In this document: in pieces, positions 1 through 9,381 of the stretch
How the letters are laid out: each line of letters begins with the position of its first letter
Position numbering within the stretch: position 1 is the stretch's first letter
Source: Prevotellaceae bacterium
Lineage (GTDB): Bacteria; Bacteroidota; Bacteroidia; Bacteroidales; Bacteroidaceae
Reading direction: 5' to 3'
Length of the DNA: 64,000 bases
Assembly: GCA_003150315.1 (NCBI GenBank)
Contig: QAML01000009.1
Span: 1-64,000, forward strand
Notes under the pieces: generated by a model
What the model saw: the letters and a program-made list of their open reading frames with translations, nothing else
The model's database searches: none
What the model was told of the DNA's origin: nothing
Made by a program: the position numbers and the translations under genes

Positions 1-2202
1 CAAAAAGCAGAACCTGCATATAAAGCTGTGTTCAGATATAACTCTGACCATAACGACGGTCTTATTAAGGAAACTAACGAAACCTCACCTCTTGACGGAC
101 AAATCTGGGGTACTCAGGTAAATGATTCTTATACAAGCTATGCTCACCTCATTGACGGCGACCTTAACACATGTTTCCAGAGTTCTTGGGATTCCGGTAC
201 CTGGGGCAGCAAAGTTGAAGAAGGACAAGGACAACAGTGGTTGCAGGTTGACCTTCGCAGTAATCCTGTAGACAACTTCGAATTCTATTTCGGTCTTCGC
301 GAAGGCGACTGGGGCTGGAAAGAATGCTGGAGTAACATCGATATTTACGCTACAAACGACGCTAATGTTGCAAGTCAAGAGAATTTCAACGACGCAGACT
401 GGACTCACGTAGGCAATTATACCGATCTTACCTCTTATATCAAGCCCGAAGGTGCTAACATGAACTCTAACGGACGTTACATTTACTATCCCGTGAGAGG
501 TCTTGACCAGCAATATCGTTACATCCGCTTCGTTGTAAGAAGCACCATAGTTCCGCAGTCTTGCATGATGTACACCATCGGCGAGTTCCAGGTTTACAAG
601 AGCGAACTTGACGAAGCAAACTCACCTTACAACTACGTGGAAGGCATGAAGGCTCTCGTGGATGAACTTAAACCTCTTATTGACGGGGCAAAAGAAAAGA
701 TTGCAAACAATACTGCAACTCGGGAAGACGTAGATAAGATGATAGAACTCACACAAAAGATCGACGCTCTCACTCCTAAGACCGAACCTCTCGACAATAA
801 GATAAACGAAGTCAAAGAATACGTTGCCAAATTCTCAGACGAAGGTCTCTGGGGCGATGTAGAACCAGACGAACTCGATGCTATCAACAATGCAGTTGAA
901 GAAGCTGAATCTTATGACCATGAGCAACCGCAGCAGGCTGATCTTGAAAAGAACCTTAACGCTCTCGAAACAGCGTTCGCGCTTTACAAGAGCCAGCAAA
1001 AGAAACCTGAGGTAAATGCTTGGTATTATATCACCAACAGAGACAACTCTCGCGGCGGCAGCATCGATGAAGGCGGCACGGGAGACATTTGGTCAAGATG
1101 GTGCAACGGAAATGTTATCATGGCTCCCCATGCTAATGCTACAAGATCGGCTTACTGGGATGACGTGAAGAATGCTGTTACTTGGAGTGGCTATGATCAT
1201 GCAAGCGGCATCCTTTCCGACACCGTTCCTGTTGATCCGTATTCAATGTGGAGACTTGTTAAGATTGAAGGAAATGAGAATGCCGACGTTTACGGACTGC
1301 AGAACCGCGCAACAGGTACATACCTCGGCACAAGCGGAAACCGTAACGGATTCATAGGAATGGAGAATGCTCCTGCGCCTTACAAGCTTGTGCTTCTCAA
1401 GAGCGGTCAGTTCAATATCATATGCCAAGACGAAGCAAACTCTTGGGGTATTCCTATCCACGCAGACGGACGTAAAGTTCTCGTAACATGGGATGGAACT
1501 ACCGATTCGCCTTCCGCTTGGGACTTCGTGGCTGTTGACGAAAGCGAAATAGAAAACGCAGAAATCACAATCCGCAACAATAGCGCAACAGTGATTACTC
1601 TTCCGTACGCTTACAACAACGAAGACGTAGTAAACCTCAATATCGACAACGAAATTGCCACATACGGCATCAAGGGTGTCTCCGAAGACGGAAAACAAGT
1701 ATTCCTCTACAACAAGACTTCGTTTGAAGCAGGCGAACCTATGGTTGTTGTTGCCGGCGATATTACTAAATATAACGACGGTAACGAATCTACGAGAATG
1801 TTCTTGCCTTTCGCTAACGAATTTACAACGGAAGTGAAAGAAGCTAACGGTATTGTTGGTACACTTGACTATACTGTTCTGCCCGCTAACGCAGGTATTG
1901 TGAAAGCCGACTCGATTATTTCTATCGGCGACAGCGAAGATTCTGCAATATTTGGACAGCGCGGTTACATCAACGCAAGCAAGATTGTTAACAACGAAGA
2001 ACTTTCCACAGACTTCGTACTTTATGTTGACGGCGACATTGTTAACGGCATAAACAACGCTGTTGTTTCAACTTCCAACAGAGTTAACGTTTACACCACC
2101 GATGGTGTGCTCGTCAAGAAGAACGTTAAGGCAGCAAATGCCAAAGACGGTCTGAAGAAGGGTGTTTACATTATCGGCAAAGACAAAGTTTTGGTAAAGT
2201 AA
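1..2202 (+). CDS. secreted discoidin (F5/8 type C) domain protein with T9SS-like C-terminal domain, 5' partial
   Basis: The reading frame is open to base 1, so the true start and any signal peptide lie outside the window; the first in-frame ATG (28) is probably internal. The first ~190 residues resemble an F5/8 type C carbohydrate-binding domain (HLIDGDLNTCFQSSW, WLQVDL, YRYIRFVVR). A helical FIVAR-like spacer follows (~200-325), then a beta-rich region with a lectin-like look (WRLVKIEG, YGLQNRATGTYLG). The last ~50 residues (VNVYTTDGVLVKKN, then LKKGVYIIGKDKVLVK) match the short C-terminal sorting domains of Prevotella-type T9SS cargo. The enzymatic domain, if any, would be upstream. It was probably exported and surface-attached, acting on glycans; substrate unknown. 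A strong terminator follows directly. Confidence 0.75.
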   Translation, partial: QKAEPAYKAVFRYNSDHNDGLIKETNETSPLDGQIWGTQVNDSYTSYAHLIDGDLNTCFQSSWDSGTWGSKVEEGQGQQWLQVDLRSNPVDNFEFYFGLREGDWGWKECWSNIDIYATNDANVASQENFNDADWTHVGNYTDLTSYIKPEGANMNSNGRYIYYPVRGLDQQYRYIRFVVRSTIVPQSCMMYTIGEFQVYKSELDEANSPYNYVEGMKALVDELKPLIDGAKEKIANNTATREDVDKMIELTQKIDALTPKTEPLDNKINEVKEYVAKFSDEGLWGDVEPDELDAINNAVEEAESYDHEQPQQADLEKNLNALETAFALYKSQQKKPEVNAWYYITNRDNSRGGSIDEGGTGDIWSRWCNGNVIMAPHANATRSAYWDDVKNAVTWSGYDHASGILSDTVPVDPYSMWRLVKIEGNENADVYGLQNRATGTYLGTSGNRNGFIGMENAPAPYKLVLLKSGQFNIICQDEANSWGIPIHADGRKVLVTWDGTTDSPSAWDFVAVDESEIENAEITIRNNSATVITLPYAYNNEDVVNLNIDNEIATYGIKGVSEDGKQVFLYNKTSFEAGEPMVVVAGDITKYNDGNESTRMFLPFANEFTTEVKEANGIVGTLDYTVLPANAGIVKADSIISIGDSEDSAIFGQRGYINASKIVNNEELSTDFVLYVDGDIVNGINNAVVSTSNRVNVYTTDGVLVKKNVKAANAKDGLKKGVYIIGKDKVLVK

Positions 2203-2220
2203 ATCCTTAGTACACATAAT

Positions 2221-2256
2221 AAAATCCCACAAGCCGCAAGGTTTGTGGGATTTTTT
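2221..2256 (+). terminator. Rho-independent terminator after the discoidin-domain gene
   Basis: A 12-bp stem (AAAATCCCACAA at 2221-2232, complement at 2243-2254) with a GC-containing loop runs into a T-tract, 18 bases after the stop codon. Confidence 0.85.
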
Positions 2257-2257
2257 A

Positions 2258-2265
2258 TATCTTTG
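2258..2265 (+). promoter_or_regulatory. candidate -7 promoter element for the glycosidase gene
   Basis: TATCTTTG fits the Bacteroidota -7 consensus TAnnTTTG. It directly abuts the upstream terminator and would give a leader of about 80 nt. No clear TTTG is seen at -33. Confidence 0.4.
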
Positions 2266-2354
2266 TAAGCAGATAGCATGTTTTGCTTTCATTTTTATAG
2301 TTCAACCCACCCGACATTCCAAAAAAGATATTGCAAATACAATAAACAACATCC

Positions 2355-5009
2355 ATGAATACTTTCAGCAAAAAACTTCTTTTGTGCACATTGGCGGCAT
2401 TGCCCGTATATTTTTCGGCATCCGCTCAAACCGGCACGACTTCTAAAAAACTCATAGTGGCATCGTCCTCTTCCGACCACCCTAACGAACGTCCGCAGTG
2501 GAGCAAAGCGCAGGCGCAGGCTTGGTTTGACAAGGTGGGAGTCATAAAAGGAATAAACCATCCCCTTCCTCCTTGCAACGCCATAAGCCAGGACGAAGCT
2601 CTAAGACTTGCCAGTAGTTTCGGTTACAATTCCGTTCGTTGGTTTTTGGGCGGAGGAAATGCACAAGATTATATAGCAAGCGTGGAAAATGCCGCAGCCG
2701 CTGCATGGAAATACGGCATGACACTCTCACCAGTGTTCACATTTGCCTACATTCCCACTTCCACAGCCGACTCTCTGCGACTTGAAGGATTTGTAAAGCA
2801 GGTGGTGCGCCGCTTCCGCAATGACGAACGCATTATAATGTGGGACCTTTGGAACGAACCCGCAATGTACGACAACAACACGCCCGAAATAATGCAAACC
2901 ATCCGTCTCATGGCGCGATGGGCACGTGAGGAGGGCTGCACCCAGGCTATCAGTGCTTCTATTATATGGGATGCACACAGCGGTGCCGATGGTGGTCAAT
3001 ACAAAGCCCAACGTAATGCTGCCGAAGCAGAGATGGATATACACAATTTCCATGATTACGGAATGAACGAGGGACACAGTTCAAACGTAGGTATAGTTGT
3101 GCAGAGACTAAAGAGCATTAGCGACCGCCCTATCATTTGTACCGAAGCACTTACCCGTCCGAATGGTTCGGGTGTTGCCACTTCTTTGCGTGAATGTGCC
3201 AAATATAATATAGGTTTCTATACATGGGGACTTTATTCCAGTGATCCTAACTGGGAAGTTAAATGGCATCGTTCCACTTATTACGCTTTCGAGCCCATGT
3301 TCCACAATCTTGTTTACGCAGGTGGCGACCCTGTGGACGAACGCGAGATAGAATATGTGAAGCAATTCAAATATACAACCGAAACCATCTATCCCGGTGC
3401 CGAAGAAACCGAGAAATGGACTCCGCGCAGAGCATGGAAATGGATGTGCGACGAACCTCTCAAAATTCGTTACACCAATTCCGTGAGCGAAGCCAATTCT
3501 TATCTTAACCAGCACTCCTCAAACAACGCATACAACTGTATAGCCGTGCGACTCAGCTACGCTAATTACAACAGCAACGGCGCATCGTCATACTACAATA
3601 CCATTAGCTCGCTTGCCAATAAGGCTTCGAACGCGGGATTAAGGGTATTGCCCATTTTGCTGACCAGCGAAAATCTCTCCACAGCCAGATCCTCACTCGC
3701 ATCATACGCATATAATATAATAGACAAGTTCTACAACGACCGACGTTTCGCAGGTTGGTGTCTGTTTGAGCAAACTTCAGCCACAGAACCGGCTAACTTC
3801 AAAACCGTGTTCCAATATTTGTTCAGCTATGTGCGTTACACATTCCCCAACCAGCCCATGTTTGCTACGCCCATGCTCGGAAGCGATGTTCAAGCCGACT
3901 CCACTGCCACCGACTACGTAAATTACATGTGGCAAGTAAGCGATGTTACCGCCTTCACCACTTCCGGCAATGCCGAAATAAGCTCTTCGCAACTTGCAAA
4001 CATCTTCACACAGTATCATCGTCCCTTGTTCTTCCTCAACACCAACAAACTGCAAGACGAATTCGCTCCCTACCACGTTAACTGGGCCACGAGCAGCAGC
4101 AACATCAAGGACGACGACATCAAGAGCTTCAAGTACACTCCGCTAACCACCACCGTGGCGGGCGAAACCTACAAGATGCCTTCTTGGAAGGCTTGGGCGC
4201 AAATGAACCGCGGTCCAATCAAGGGTCTTTACTACAAAACTCCTGCGGCAGCCATTGCTGGAATCAAGGAACAGGGTCCGAAAGGCATTTACAACAGTGT
4301 GTCGGTTCAGATGAACTTCGATACATACAACAGAAACAACGCCACATACATCCAGCAGTTTGAAGAACTTCTCGCAACTGCCGACCAATACGGCATGACC
4401 GTTGTTCCTATGCTCGTGAACGATACCTATGCAAAGCGTAACGCCACTTCACTCCAGAACTACGTGTCAAACATGATCAAGACCTATAACAACGACCCGC
4501 GCATCCTGGCATGGGAGCTTTACAACCGCGCCGGAGCAGGCGCATCGCTCACATCCACGTTGCTCAACCTCATTCCGCAACTCTTTGAAGCCGCACGCAG
4601 CCAGTCGCCAAACCGTCCCGTGTTTGCAACTCCCGCTGTGAGCACCAACAAATTCGCCGCAGACTTTGACTATAAGTTTCAGCTCGAGCACTACGCAGGC
4701 GGCGGAGGTTGGGACAGGCTCAACTTCGGAAACGCAGGCATCAATCTCGTTTACTTGTGCTGGCAGTTGAGCGACATTGCCTCTATCAATTCCTCGCAAA
4801 ACAATCCCGAACTCGGTTGGTTGAATAGTGTTGCCTACAAATTCGGTCGTCCCGTAATTTGCACCCGTTGGGAAACTGCAAGCTCCACCACCATCGACGA
4901 AACACTCGACATCTTCTCCGACCACCATCAGGGATGGTTTGCCGACGGAGCCATAGACGACAGCAAAGTCAAGGACTTCAAATATCAGGTAATCATTACC
5001 GACCGTTAA
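2355..5009 (+). CDS. secreted clan GH-A (GH5-like) glycosidase with two degenerate barrel repeats
   Basis: 884 residues with an N-terminal signal peptide ending near SASAQT and no lipobox. The protein is built from three related TIM-barrel modules (about 45-343, 355-597 and 608-880). Each opens with a Trp-rich WxxAW-type segment and closes on an acidic/FKY motif. Module 1 carries clan GH-A signatures: WDLWNEPA with E168 as probable acid/base and RPIICTEAL with E264 as probable nucleophile. At the aligned sites module 2 has Q473 and N562 and module 3 has R725 and R838, so both are predicted to be inactive and may bind glycan instead. Substrate is not readable; beta-mannan, glucan or xylan are possible. 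No T9SS C-terminal domain is seen. It has its own promoter candidate and terminator. Confidence 0.8.
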   Translation: MNTFSKKLLLCTLAALPVYFSASAQTGTTSKKLIVASSSSDHPNERPQWSKAQAQAWFDKVGVIKGINHPLPPCNAISQDEALRLASSFGYNSVRWFLGGGNAQDYIASVENAAAAAWKYGMTLSPVFTFAYIPTSTADSLRLEGFVKQVVRRFRNDERIIMWDLWNEPAMYDNNTPEIMQTIRLMARWAREEGCTQAISASIIWDAHSGADGGQYKAQRNAAEAEMDIHNFHDYGMNEGHSSNVGIVVQRLKSISDRPIICTEALTRPNGSGVATSLRECAKYNIGFYTWGLYSSDPNWEVKWHRSTYYAFEPMFHNLVYAGGDPVDEREIEYVKQFKYTTETIYPGAEETEKWTPRRAWKWMCDEPLKIRYTNSVSEANSYLNQHSSNNAYNCIAVRLSYANYNSNGASSYYNTISSLANKASNAGLRVLPILLTSENLSTARSSLASYAYNIIDKFYNDRRFAGWCLFEQTSATEPANFKTVFQYLFSYVRYTFPNQPMFATPMLGSDVQADSTATDYVNYMWQVSDVTAFTTSGNAEISSSQLANIFTQYHRPLFFLNTNKLQDEFAPYHVNWATSSSNIKDDDIKSFKYTPLTTTVAGETYKMPSWKAWAQMNRGPIKGLYYKTPAAAIAGIKEQGPKGIYNSVSVQMNFDTYNRNNATYIQQFEELLATADQYGMTVVPMLVNDTYAKRNATSLQNYVSNMIKTYNNDPRILAWELYNRAGAGASLTSTLLNLIPQLFEAARSQSPNRPVFATPAVSTNKFAADFDYKFQLEHYAGGGGWDRLNFGNAGINLVYLCWQLSDIASINSSQNNPELGWLNSVAYKFGRPVICTRWETASSTTIDETLDIFSDHHQGWFADGAIDDSKVKDFKYQVIITDR

Positions 5010-5036
5010 GAAAGGCGAACCCCACAAACAACATAG

Positions 5037-5076
5037 GAAACGGCGTGCTTCAGGGCACGCCGTTTCTCGTTTTTTC
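5037..5076 (+). terminator. Rho-independent terminator after the glycosidase
   Basis: An 11-bp perfect stem (AAACGGCGTGC at 5038-5048, complement at 5055-5065) with a 6-nt loop, followed by CTCGTTTTTT. Confidence 0.9.
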
Positions 5077-5093
5077 AGGTTCATTTTGCCCCT

Positions 5094-5219
5094 CTTGTAA
5101 GTCATTGTTTATCCGATGTTTGCAAATGGTCAAAAATACAAGGCATTTATTTTAAAATACAAGGCACTTATTTCAAAATATATGCCTTATATTTTCAAAC
5201 AAAAGCCATGTGTTTTTTT
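5094..5219 (-). repeat. 21-bp-module intergenic element, copy 1 (reversed)
   Basis: Four GGC/GCC module centres at 5142, 5163, 5184 and 5205, exactly 21 bp apart. The tail core (TAA-N4-TTG on the + strand) is at 5098-5107, so the element reads on the minus strand. Module orientation, tail on the right, is R-F-R-R. It lies between two + strand genes. Apart from this element the 5077-5377 gap holds only the sprE leader. Confidence 0.9.
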
Positions 5220-5377
5220 CTGCCTTCACATAGCTTCAAAAATTCACGCCATACAACTTAGTCCCAACCCCGTTTCCCCCCTAAAATATCTCTTTTCGCG
5301 TCTTTTTATACCCATTCCCTGCAATAACCCCCGCCACTTTATCGTTAATAAATATATTGTGCGCAGTCGCAACCGGC

Positions 5378-8300
5378 ATGGCGCAAACCAAACTCATCAC
5401 CCCTGTGAAGCGATACACGTTACATATCTGTCTGTTACTCATTCTTGTGGGAGTGCTTGCCGCATGCACCACAAGCAAAAACACACCCGTAACGCGCTTC
5501 TACCACTCGTTCACCGCAAGATACAACACATATTTCAACGGACACGAGGCTTACAAACAGGGAGTGCTTGCCCAACAGCAAGGCAACAAAGACAATTTCA
5601 CCGAAATGCTTCCCGTCTTTGCCGTGAGCAACAAAGGCACAGCCGACATGGGGAAGAGCAGTTTCAACACGGCTATCGAGAAATGCGAAAAAGCCATTAA
5701 AAACCACTCCATAAAACGCAAGCCGAAAATAAACCGTACACGCAAACGCACGCCCAAACAAAAAAAGATTCTTGCAAAAAAAGAATACAATCCTTTCCTG
5801 AAAAATGCGTGGATGCTCATGGGTATTTCACAATTCCACAAAGGCGAATTCATCGAAGCCGCATCCACGTTCTCATACATCAACCGCCTTTATGCCACCG
5901 AACCGGACGTGCTCGCCGAAAGCCGCGCATGGCTTGCCGCATGTTACTCCGAACTCAACTGGTTTTATGATGCCGAAGACATCTTTCGCAATAAAATAGG
6001 GCGCGACAGCGTACCCCATTCCGCCAAGAAAACACTCGATGCCTCGTATGCCGACTTTTATGTGCGCCAACAAAAGTATGACGAAGCACTTCCCTATCTC
6101 GTGCGAATGGCAAAGCATACAAAAGGCTCGCAGGCAAAGGCAAGAATCCATTTTCTGCTGGGACAGATTTACAATCTCAAGGGCGACAAGAAACAGGCAT
6201 ACAAATCGCTTTCAAAAGTAGCAAGTCTCAGTCCTCCCTATGAGGTACAGCTCAACGCCCGCGTGCTTCAGGCGGAAGTAGTTTCCAAAGGAAAATCGAA
6301 AGCCATGCTTTCACGCCTGAACCGCATGGCAAAAAAAGCCAAAAACATCAAATACAGCGACCAGATTTACCATGCCATTGGCAACATTCACCTTGCCGCG
6401 AACGACACCGACAAAGCCGTGGCAGCCTACGAGCAAGGTGTTTCAAAATCCACGCGCAGCGGCGTGGAAAAAGGAGCGTTGCTGTTGAAACTCGCCGGCA
6501 TCTACTACAGCCGCAACGAGTTTACCGCCTGCCGCAGATGCTTGAGCAAAGGCGCAGGCATGATTAGCAAGGAACGAAAAGACTACGACAGCATACAGGC
6601 TCTGAACAAAGTAATAACAAAACTCGAACCCCACACGGCAGCTGTGTTTGTGCAAGACAGCATGCAGGCTCTCGCAAAAATGCCGACCGACAAACAGAAC
6701 GCCGTGTTCGACAAAGCCATAGAATTGGAGAAGAAACGCATTCGCGAAGAGCGTCGCAAAGCCATTCTTTCGGGAAACAAGGGAAACACCGGCACAAAAA
6801 ACGCCGCCGGCAACGCAAATAAAAACAACAATCAGGCTTCTGCCGCCTCGACAAACACCGGCGACGACAAAAAAGCCTGGTATTTCTACAATCCCACGGC
6901 GGTTGAAAACGGTAAACAGGCATTTGCCCGTCAATGGGGCGAACGTGAACTTGCCGACAACTGGCGAAGGTCGAACAAAGAGCTTTCCGCGCAAAACGAC
7001 AACGGAGAAACCACCGGCGAGGAGGGCGACGAAAGCACACAACCCAAAGATACCACAACGCAAACGCCCAAAGCCGCTGCCGACACCGCTTCTGCAAAAA
7101 AAGACGACAAGAAAGAAAAGACTTCGGGCAAAGATAAGGACAACGAAAAGCTTACGAGGGAGTACTATCTCGAACAACTTCCCAAAACCGAAGAAGACAT
7201 TGAGGCGAGCAACAAGAAAATTATGGAAAATCTCCATGCTGCCGGCGTAATAGAGAAAGACGAACTCGCCAATTATGCTCTTGCCGAAAAAAGTCTCACG
7301 AGAGTTTACACGCAGTATCCCACATACGAAAAAATGAATGAGGTGCTGTATCAGCTGTTCCTGCTCGAATCGCAAATGGGAAACCACCAGTTGGCTCAAC
7401 AATACAAGAACGAACTGGCGCAAAAGTATTCCGAGGACAAACTTGCCAAGTTGATAACCGACCCGAACTATGAGTACGATTCCAAATACGGCAAACATCT
7501 TGAAGATTCGCTATACACCGCCACCTACAATGCTTTTCGCGAGGGCAACGCCGCAGTTGTGCTGAAAAATGCCGCACTGTCGAAGAACCGTTTCCCCGAT
7601 GGCGACAACCGTCCCAAATTTATGTTTCTCGATGCCCTTTCCAACCTTGCCGAAGGGCACAGAGAGGTGTTCCGCAACGAGCTTGACACGCTCGTGAAAG
7701 CATATCCCAAAGACGACATCACGCCTCTGGCGCAGTCCATGCTCAAAGGCATAAAAGAAGGTAGGATTCCCGGCAGCGGCATGTATGACATCGGTTCGCT
7801 TTGGACGCGAAGAAGCAAGGGCGATGCGGCTGTGTTGGACTCCATAGAGCTTGCACGCCAACTTTCATCGGAGAGAAACACCGACTTTAACGTCATAATT
7901 GCCTACCCCACCGATTCCGTGGACGAGAACCAGCTTCTGTATGATGTGGCACGCTATAATTTTACGAATTTTGCGGTACGCAATTTCGAGTTGGAGCAGA
8001 CCACAGCCGAGGGACTCGGCGAAATGATTGTGAAAGGTTTCACAAACTTCGACGAAGCTCACTCTTACGCGCAACTGCTGTATAACACGCCAAGTGTGCG
8101 CCGCCACTTTGCCCACGCCAAACTGATTATAATTTCAAAGGCAAACCTTGAAAAACTCGGCACAGACTTCAGCATTGCCGACTATCTTAACTTCTACGAC
8201 AAGACATTTGCTCCGCTCAAAATCAAGCCCGAGCTTCAGCTCGACAAGCAGACGGATATTTATCAGTCGGAGGACGATTTGCCGTCGAATGCGCAGGAAA

Positions 8301-8395
8301 ATGCAGAAAGCGAGGATTCCGACGACGACAGCAACTCATATCCCTATGACAACAACACGGACAACAACGACGACGAATGGTATGACGTGGAATAA
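5378..8395 (+). CDS. sprE: SprE/PorW-type TPR lipoprotein of the type IX secretion system
   Basis: About 1005 residues. I start at the ATG at 5378 rather than the in-frame TTG at 5357, because this gives a short basic N-terminus, one hydrophobic helix and a lipobox LAAC. The segment after the Cys (TRFYHSFTARYNTYFNG) is characteristic of SprE (Flavobacterium) and PorW (Porphyromonas). Helical TPR-like repeats fill much of the first 450 residues. A low-complexity Lys/Glu/Thr/Asn stretch follows, then more helical repeats and a strongly acidic C-terminus. In this family the protein is an outer-membrane-associated lipoprotein needed for T9SS function. Its presence agrees with the sorting-type C-terminus on the first gene of the window. 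It appears monocistronic. Confidence 0.85.
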   Translation: MAQTKLITPVKRYTLHICLLLILVGVLAACTTSKNTPVTRFYHSFTARYNTYFNGHEAYKQGVLAQQQGNKDNFTEMLPVFAVSNKGTADMGKSSFNTAIEKCEKAIKNHSIKRKPKINRTRKRTPKQKKILAKKEYNPFLKNAWMLMGISQFHKGEFIEAASTFSYINRLYATEPDVLAESRAWLAACYSELNWFYDAEDIFRNKIGRDSVPHSAKKTLDASYADFYVRQQKYDEALPYLVRMAKHTKGSQAKARIHFLLGQIYNLKGDKKQAYKSLSKVASLSPPYEVQLNARVLQAEVVSKGKSKAMLSRLNRMAKKAKNIKYSDQIYHAIGNIHLAANDTDKAVAAYEQGVSKSTRSGVEKGALLLKLAGIYYSRNEFTACRRCLSKGAGMISKERKDYDSIQALNKVITKLEPHTAAVFVQDSMQALAKMPTDKQNAVFDKAIELEKKRIREERRKAILSGNKGNTGTKNAAGNANKNNNQASAASTNTGDDKKAWYFYNPTAVENGKQAFARQWGERELADNWRRSNKELSAQNDNGETTGEEGDESTQPKDTTTQTPKAAADTASAKKDDKKEKTSGKDKDNEKLTREYYLEQLPKTEEDIEASNKKIMENLHAAGVIEKDELANYALAEKSLTRVYTQYPTYEKMNEVLYQLFLLESQMGNHQLAQQYKNELAQKYSEDKLAKLITDPNYEYDSKYGKHLEDSLYTATYNAFREGNAAVVLKNAALSKNRFPDGDNRPKFMFLDALSNLAEGHREVFRNELDTLVKAYPKDDITPLAQSMLKGIKEGRIPGSGMYDIGSLWTRRSKGDAAVLDSIELARQLSSERNTDFNVIIAYPTDSVDENQLLYDVARYNFTNFAVRNFELEQTTAEGLGEMIVKGFTNFDEAHSYAQLLYNTPSVRRHFAHAKLIIISKANLEKLGTDFSIADYLNFYDKTFAPLKIKPELQLDKQTDIYQSEDDLPSNAQENAESEDSDDDSNSYPYDNNTDNNDDEWYDVE

Positions 8396-8641
8396 GAGCC
8401 GCATGCCACAGAACAGAACGCATACAAAGCCGCAGGGACGGTTTGACGCGCCGGCGACAACAAGCCTCGGGAACAAATAAAGCCATATTTTTTGAAACGC
8501 ATGCGCAATATGTCCGTGCGCCATACGCTCACCGCGTTTTTCCATGGTTCGGACATCATGTTTTCCCTGATATTTTTCACGCGCCATGCCTTAAAAAGAG
8601 CAGTAATCCTTATCAAAATTCACCTCCCGTCATAACATAGG

Positions 8642-8766
8642 AAAAAACATAAGGCATCTTGTGAAAAATACAAGCCATGTATTTTAAAATACAAGGCACT
8701 TATTTTAAAATAAGTGCCTTATATTTTTCGCAGAAAATGATACTTGATTTTCAACAACTTACAAAG
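8642..8766 (+). repeat. 21-bp-module intergenic element, copy 2
   Basis: Module centres at 8653, 8674, 8695 and 8716 (21 bp apart). Orientation F-F-F-R. Tail core CAA-N4-TTA starts at 8752, 36 bp after module 4. Located between the convergent sprE and nrdG genes; the rest of the 8396-8896 gap contains only the nrdG terminator. Confidence 0.9.
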
Positions 8767-8823
8767 GCGTATTTTTAAGGCTTCCGGAACGCTTCGCAAG
8801 CGGTGCCGCAACATCAAAAAAGC

Positions 8824-8858
8824 GATTCCCGACCCGAAATCACTTCGGGACGGGAATC
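8824..8858 (-). terminator. Rho-independent terminator of the nrdD-nrdG operon
   Basis: Long stem of ATTCCCG and CCCGAA with one internal A/A mismatch and a 5-nt loop. Read on the minus strand it is followed by CGCTTTTTT. It starts 39 bases after the nrdG stop. Confidence 0.85.
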
Positions 8859-8896
8859 TTCGTGTAAAATTGAATTATTATGTTCTTGTCGTTATG

Positions 8897-9370
8897 TCAT
8901 TTTCGCCAAAATCTTTCGGTAATGTCCTGCGGCTCACTGCCATCATGGCTTATGCGATAGAGTCTCTGGTTGGTTGTGGGCTTGTTGAGCGGTCCGTTCT
9001 CGGGAACATACGGTCCTATCTTCACGAAATCGAATGCCTCGCTGTCGAAGTCTTTCGGGAAATCCGGTTTGCCCGAATACCACCCCGTTAGAAACCGTCC
9101 CGAAAAATGTTCGTGTATATGCCGTGCAAGCTGAGCTACACCCCGGGGGGCGTTGTCGCCGCCCATGAAGCAAATGCAGGTAACTTCGCCCACATATTCC
9201 GAAATCATTTTGTCGAGAGCCTCAACCGTAAGCTCCTCTCCCCTGTCCTCGCGAAGATACGGACTGTGGCAGCCCTTGCAACGATTGGGACAAAGCGAAA
9301 GATTTATGGCAAGAGTCGTTTCATCGGGTATTTCCTGAAAAACGATGTCGTATCCAACAAATTTCAGCAT
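8897..9370 (-). CDS. nrdG: anaerobic ribonucleotide reductase activating protein (radical SAM)
   Basis: 157 residues, the usual size of NrdG. The radical SAM [4Fe-4S] cluster motif is CPNRCKGC, with C27, C31 and C34. The rest fits the minimal NrdG fold (TCICFMGGD, LTGWYSGK). NrdG uses S-adenosylmethionine to put the glycyl radical on NrdD. It lies 11 bp downstream of nrdD in the same operon and shares its terminator. The pair points to growth and DNA precursor synthesis without oxygen. Confidence 0.95.
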   Translation of the reverse strand: MLKFVGYDIVFQEIPDETTLAINLSLCPNRCKGCHSPYLREDRGEELTVEALDKMISEYVGEVTCICFMGGDNAPRGVAQLARHIHEHFSGRFLTGWYSGKPDFPKDFDSEAFDFVKIGPYVPENGPLNKPTTNQRLYRISHDGSEPQDITERFWRK

Positions 9371-9381
9371 CCTTTACGAAA

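Noticed and set aside
5131-5215. Reading the regularly spaced modules as a CRISPR array
   Set aside because: Only four modules per site, AT linkers rather than unique spacers, flipping orientation and no cas genes; the same block recurs at eleven places.
5116-5700. A 194-codon + strand frame running through repeat copy 1 into sprE
   Set aside because: It is encoded by the repeat element and then an out-of-frame part of sprE; no family resemblance.
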